DNA from: Phenylobacterium sp.
Lineage (GTDB): Bacteria > Pseudomonadota > Alphaproteobacteria > Caulobacterales > Caulobacteraceae
DNA length: 6,345 nucleotides
Assembly: GCA_019264505.1 (NCBI GenBank)
Contig: JAHUZY010000122.1
Location: forward strand, 1 to 6,345
Direction of reading: 5' to 3'
Part shown: positions 4,691 through 6,345 of the stretch, piece after piece
How the letters are laid out: each line of letters opens with the position of its first letter
Numbering within the stretch: the first letter of the stretch is position 1
Made by a program: the position numbers and the translations under genes
The notes under the pieces: model-generated
Database searches by the model: none
Told to the model about the DNA's origin: nothing
Seen by the model: only the letters and a program-made list of their open reading frames with translations

Positions 4691-5971
4691 ATGCCAGGCG
4701 TCCGATTCGACTTCGAGAACTCCGCCGGGCGCCGGCTCTCGGGCGTGCTGGAGACTGGGACGACCCCGCCGCGGGCCTATGTCGTGTTCGCCCACTGCTT
4801 CACCTGCGACAAGCGGGCGCTTGCGGCGGTGCGGATCAGCCGCGCCCTGGCCGACCAGGGGTTCGGCGTCCTGCGCTTCGACTTCACCGGCCTGGGCGAG
4901 AGCGAGGGGGACTTCGGGACGGGCCTGTCCAGCGACGTGGCCGATGTGGCCAGCGCGGTCGAGGCGATGAACGCCGCGGGCCATGAGGTGCAGGTGCTGG
5001 TGGGACACAGTTTCGGCGGGGCGGCGGTCCTGGCTGCGGCTGGCCAATGCCCGACAGTGCGCGCGGTGGCGGTGCTCAACGCCCCGGCCTCGGCCGAGCA
5101 CGTCCTGCGGAACATCGAGGGCCTGCCGGCTGCGGACGGGGATGGTCGCGTGCCCGTGGAGATCGCCGGGCGCGAATTCGAGCTGAGCGCAGGCTTCATC
5201 GCCGACCTGGCCCAGCACGACCAGGCCGATCGCATCGCCCATCTGAAGCGCGCCCTGCTGATCCTGCATGCGCCCCGGGACGAGGTGGTGGGGATCGACA
5301 ACGCCACCGAGATCTTCGTGGCCGCCCGCCACCCCAAGAGCTTTGTCTCCCTGGACGACGCCGACCACCTGCTGACCGCCAAGGCCGACACCGACTATGC
5401 GGCCGACGTCATCGCGGCCTGGGCGGCCCGTTACCTCACCGCGTCTGAGCCCGCCGAGGCGCCGTCCCGCGAGGCGGTGCGGGTGGAGGAGACCGGCGGC
5501 GGCAAGTTCCAGGTGGCGGTCTGGGCGGGACCGGCCCAATTCCTGGCCGACGAGCCGACGGATGTGGGGGGCCTGGACTCGGGCCCAAGCCCCTATGACC
5601 TGCTGGGCGCGGCGCTGGGCGCCTGCACGGCCATGACCTGCCGCCTCTATGCTGATCGCAAGGGCTGGTCCCTGGACAAGGTCAGCGTGGAGGTCACCCA
5701 TGAGGCGCGCACCGCCACGTCCAAGGACAGGTTCGTGCGCGAGATCGGCCTGGAAGGTGAGCTGGACGCCGACCAGACCGCGCGACTGATCGAAATCGCC
5801 GAGAAGTGTCCGGTCCATCGTACGCTCACCGAGGGCGCCGAGGTGACCACTCGGGCCAGGCCCGCCCCGGCCCCGACGCTGGCGCCGCTGGACACAGGCG
5901 ATCACTTCGCGCGCATGACCGAGGCCTGCGACGAGGACGATCCCAGCGCGCCGTGCCCGCAAGACCCTTGA
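4691..5971 (+). CDS. Alpha/beta hydrolase fused to OsmC-like domain (bifunctional)
   Basis: This 426-residue two-domain protein starts with an alpha/beta-hydrolase (about 1-250): VVFAHCFTCDKRA (31-43) forms the oxyanion-hole segment, GHSFGG (105-110) carries nucleophile Ser107, HAPRDEVV (193-200) gives Asp197, and DADHLL (223-228) gives His226, a complete triad. After a short linker, an OsmC/YhfA-type domain (about 260-390) shows SGPSPYDLLGAALGACTAMT (297-316) with Cys312 and EKCPVHRTL (371-379) with Cys373, the paired cysteines used by OsmC/Ohr enzymes to reduce organic hydroperoxides. This fusion is a known family; its substrate is not established, but an esterase acting beside a hydroperoxide-reducing site is plausible. 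A 36-residue tail (391-426), rich in Pro then acidic with Cys413 and Cys422, lies beyond the OsmC fold and is unexplained. Eight cysteines are present, including C36 and C39 beside the oxyanion hole. It follows the flavodoxin gene by 20 bases, so it is probably co-transcribed. Confidence 0.9.
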   Translation: MPGVRFDFENSAGRRLSGVLETGTTPPRAYVVFAHCFTCDKRALAAVRISRALADQGFGVLRFDFTGLGESEGDFGTGLSSDVADVASAVEAMNAAGHEVQVLVGHSFGGAAVLAAAGQCPTVRAVAVLNAPASAEHVLRNIEGLPAADGDGRVPVEIAGREFELSAGFIADLAQHDQADRIAHLKRALLILHAPRDEVVGIDNATEIFVAARHPKSFVSLDDADHLLTAKADTDYAADVIAAWAARYLTASEPAEAPSREAVRVEETGGGKFQVAVWAGPAQFLADEPTDVGGLDSGPSPYDLLGAALGACTAMTCRLYADRKGWSLDKVSVEVTHEARTATSKDRFVREIGLEGELDADQTARLIEIAEKCPVHRTLTEGAEVTTRARPAPAPTLAPLDTGDHFARMTEACDEDDPSAPCPQDP

Positions 5972-5996
5972 CCTGACGCTGGGGGAGCGCGGTCAA
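5968..5996 (+). other. Two-part hairpin over the hydrolase-OsmC stop codon
   Basis: TTGACC (5968-5973) pairs with GGTCAA (5991-5996), and inside it CGCT (5977-5980) pairs with AGCG (5986-5989) around GGGGG, leaving a 3-base and a 1-base bulge. The TGA stop (5969-5971) lies in the outer 5' arm. There is no U-tract. It stands between the fusion gene and the GST gene and could damp read-through or mark a 3' end. Confidence 0.3.
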
Positions 5997-6030
5997 CTCG
6001 GGCCAACGACATCCAAGGGGACGCGCCGCC

Positions 6031-6345
6031 ATGAAGTTCTACAATTCCGTCGGGCCCAATCCGCAGGTGGTGCGCATGTTCATGGCCGAGAAGGGCCTGG
6101 ACATCCCCCAGCAGCAGGTCGACCTGATGAAGGGCGAGAACCGCCAGCCGCCCTATGCCGAAAAGGTCAATGTGGCCGGCCAGATGCCGGCCCTGGAGCT
6201 GGATGACGGCACGGTGATCTGCGAGATCACCGCCATCTGCGAGTATCTGGAAGAGATTTCGCCCCAGCCCTCGCTGATCGGGACCACGCCTGAGGAACGG
6301 GCCGAAACCCGCATGTGGACCCGGCGCATCGACCTGAACATCGTC
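6031..6345 (+). CDS. Glutathione S-transferase family protein, N-terminal part (cut by window end)
   Basis: The first 105 codons are present and the frame is open at the window edge, so the gene is partial only because the window stops. The thioredoxin-like N-terminal GST domain is clear: first strand MKFYNSVGPNPQVVRMFMAEKGL (1-23), second strand IPQQQVDLMKGENR (25-38), the GQMPALELDDG segment (50-60) with the cis-proline P53 that contacts the glutathione backbone, and TVICEITAICEYLEE (61-75), the glutathione gamma-Glu-binding helix. The usual Glu-Ser pair there reads Glu65-Ile66. The start of the alpha-helical C-terminal domain (PEERAETRMWTRRIDLNIV) follows. Members conjugate or reduce electrophiles and peroxides with glutathione in the cytoplasm; the acceptor substrate is unknown. 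ATG 6031 follows AAGGGG (6015-6020) by 10 bases. It lies 59 bases after the hydrolase-OsmC gene and may belong to the same redox cluster or start its own transcript. Confidence 0.88.
   Translation, partial: MKFYNSVGPNPQVVRMFMAEKGLDIPQQQVDLMKGENRQPPYAEKVNVAGQMPALELDDGTVICEITAICEYLEEISPQPSLIGTTPEERAETRMWTRRIDLNIV

Noticed and set aside
611..5580. GANTC sites (611, 1429, 4704, 5576) as CcrM/GcrA cell-cycle control elements
   Set aside because: All lie inside coding sequence and none in a candidate promoter, so no regulatory role can be argued.
4601..5962. A 453-codon open frame on the minus strand, antisense to the hydrolase-OsmC gene
   Set aside because: Same codon-bias shadow; no recognisable motifs, and it crosses the end of the flavodoxin gene.
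1..6345. Mobile elements, CRISPR arrays, toxin-antitoxin pairs, RNA genes, riboswitches
   Set aside because: No transposase or integrase signatures, no regularly spaced repeats, no tRNA or rRNA segments and no long structured leader were visible; composition is uniform across the window.

Overview
This window looks like ordinary chromosome from a very GC-rich alphaproteobacterium, most likely of the Caulobacteraceae (Caulobacter/Phenylobacterium type). The basis is third-position GC bias in every gene, promoter-like motifs that resemble the Caulobacter housekeeping sigma-73 consensus (TTGACGS / GCTANAWC), and a PAS-GGDEF-EAL protein with the GEDEF variant and an Arg-Gly C-terminus, as I remember for C. 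crescentus PdeA. I see no tRNA, rRNA, CRISPR array, insertion sequence, prophage or attachment site. Assignments come from reading motifs by eye; no search was run.

Left part (1-2659, plus strand): the last 70 codons of an M16-type zinc-peptidase-family protein; a 144-bp gap; a RimJ-like GNAT acetyltransferase (rimJ, best start 359); and 30 bp later a cyclic-di-GMP phosphodiesterase, pdeA (1001-2659). The last two genes are probably co-transcribed. pdeA is the most informative gene here: PAS-like domain, degenerate GGDEF domain (GEDEF, no I-site) and an EAL domain with all catalytic residues.

Middle (2660-3401): a YqgE/AlgH-family gene on the minus strand, converging on pdeA with a perfect 8-bp hairpin between them, and diverging from the next gene across a 126-bp region that holds candidate promoters for both directions.

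Right part (3402-6345, plus strand): four genes in a row, namely a Prx5-type peroxiredoxin, a flavodoxin-like NAD(P)H:FMN oxidoreductase, an alpha/beta-hydrolase fused to an OsmC domain, and the first 105 codons of a glutathione S-transferase cut by the window edge. All four fit thiol, peroxide and electrophile handling, so this reads as a small redox-defence cluster. Tight spacing (20 bp between flavodoxin and hydrolase) supports an operon, although GC-rich hairpins sit after the first and third genes.

I found no convincing undescribed system. The points most worth a second look are the conserved PdeA regulatory architecture, a perfect palindrome in the rimJ promoter with a possibly leaderless start, the recurrent hairpins that overlap stop codons, and the cysteine-rich hydrolase-OsmC fusion with an unexplained acidic Cys-containing tail.
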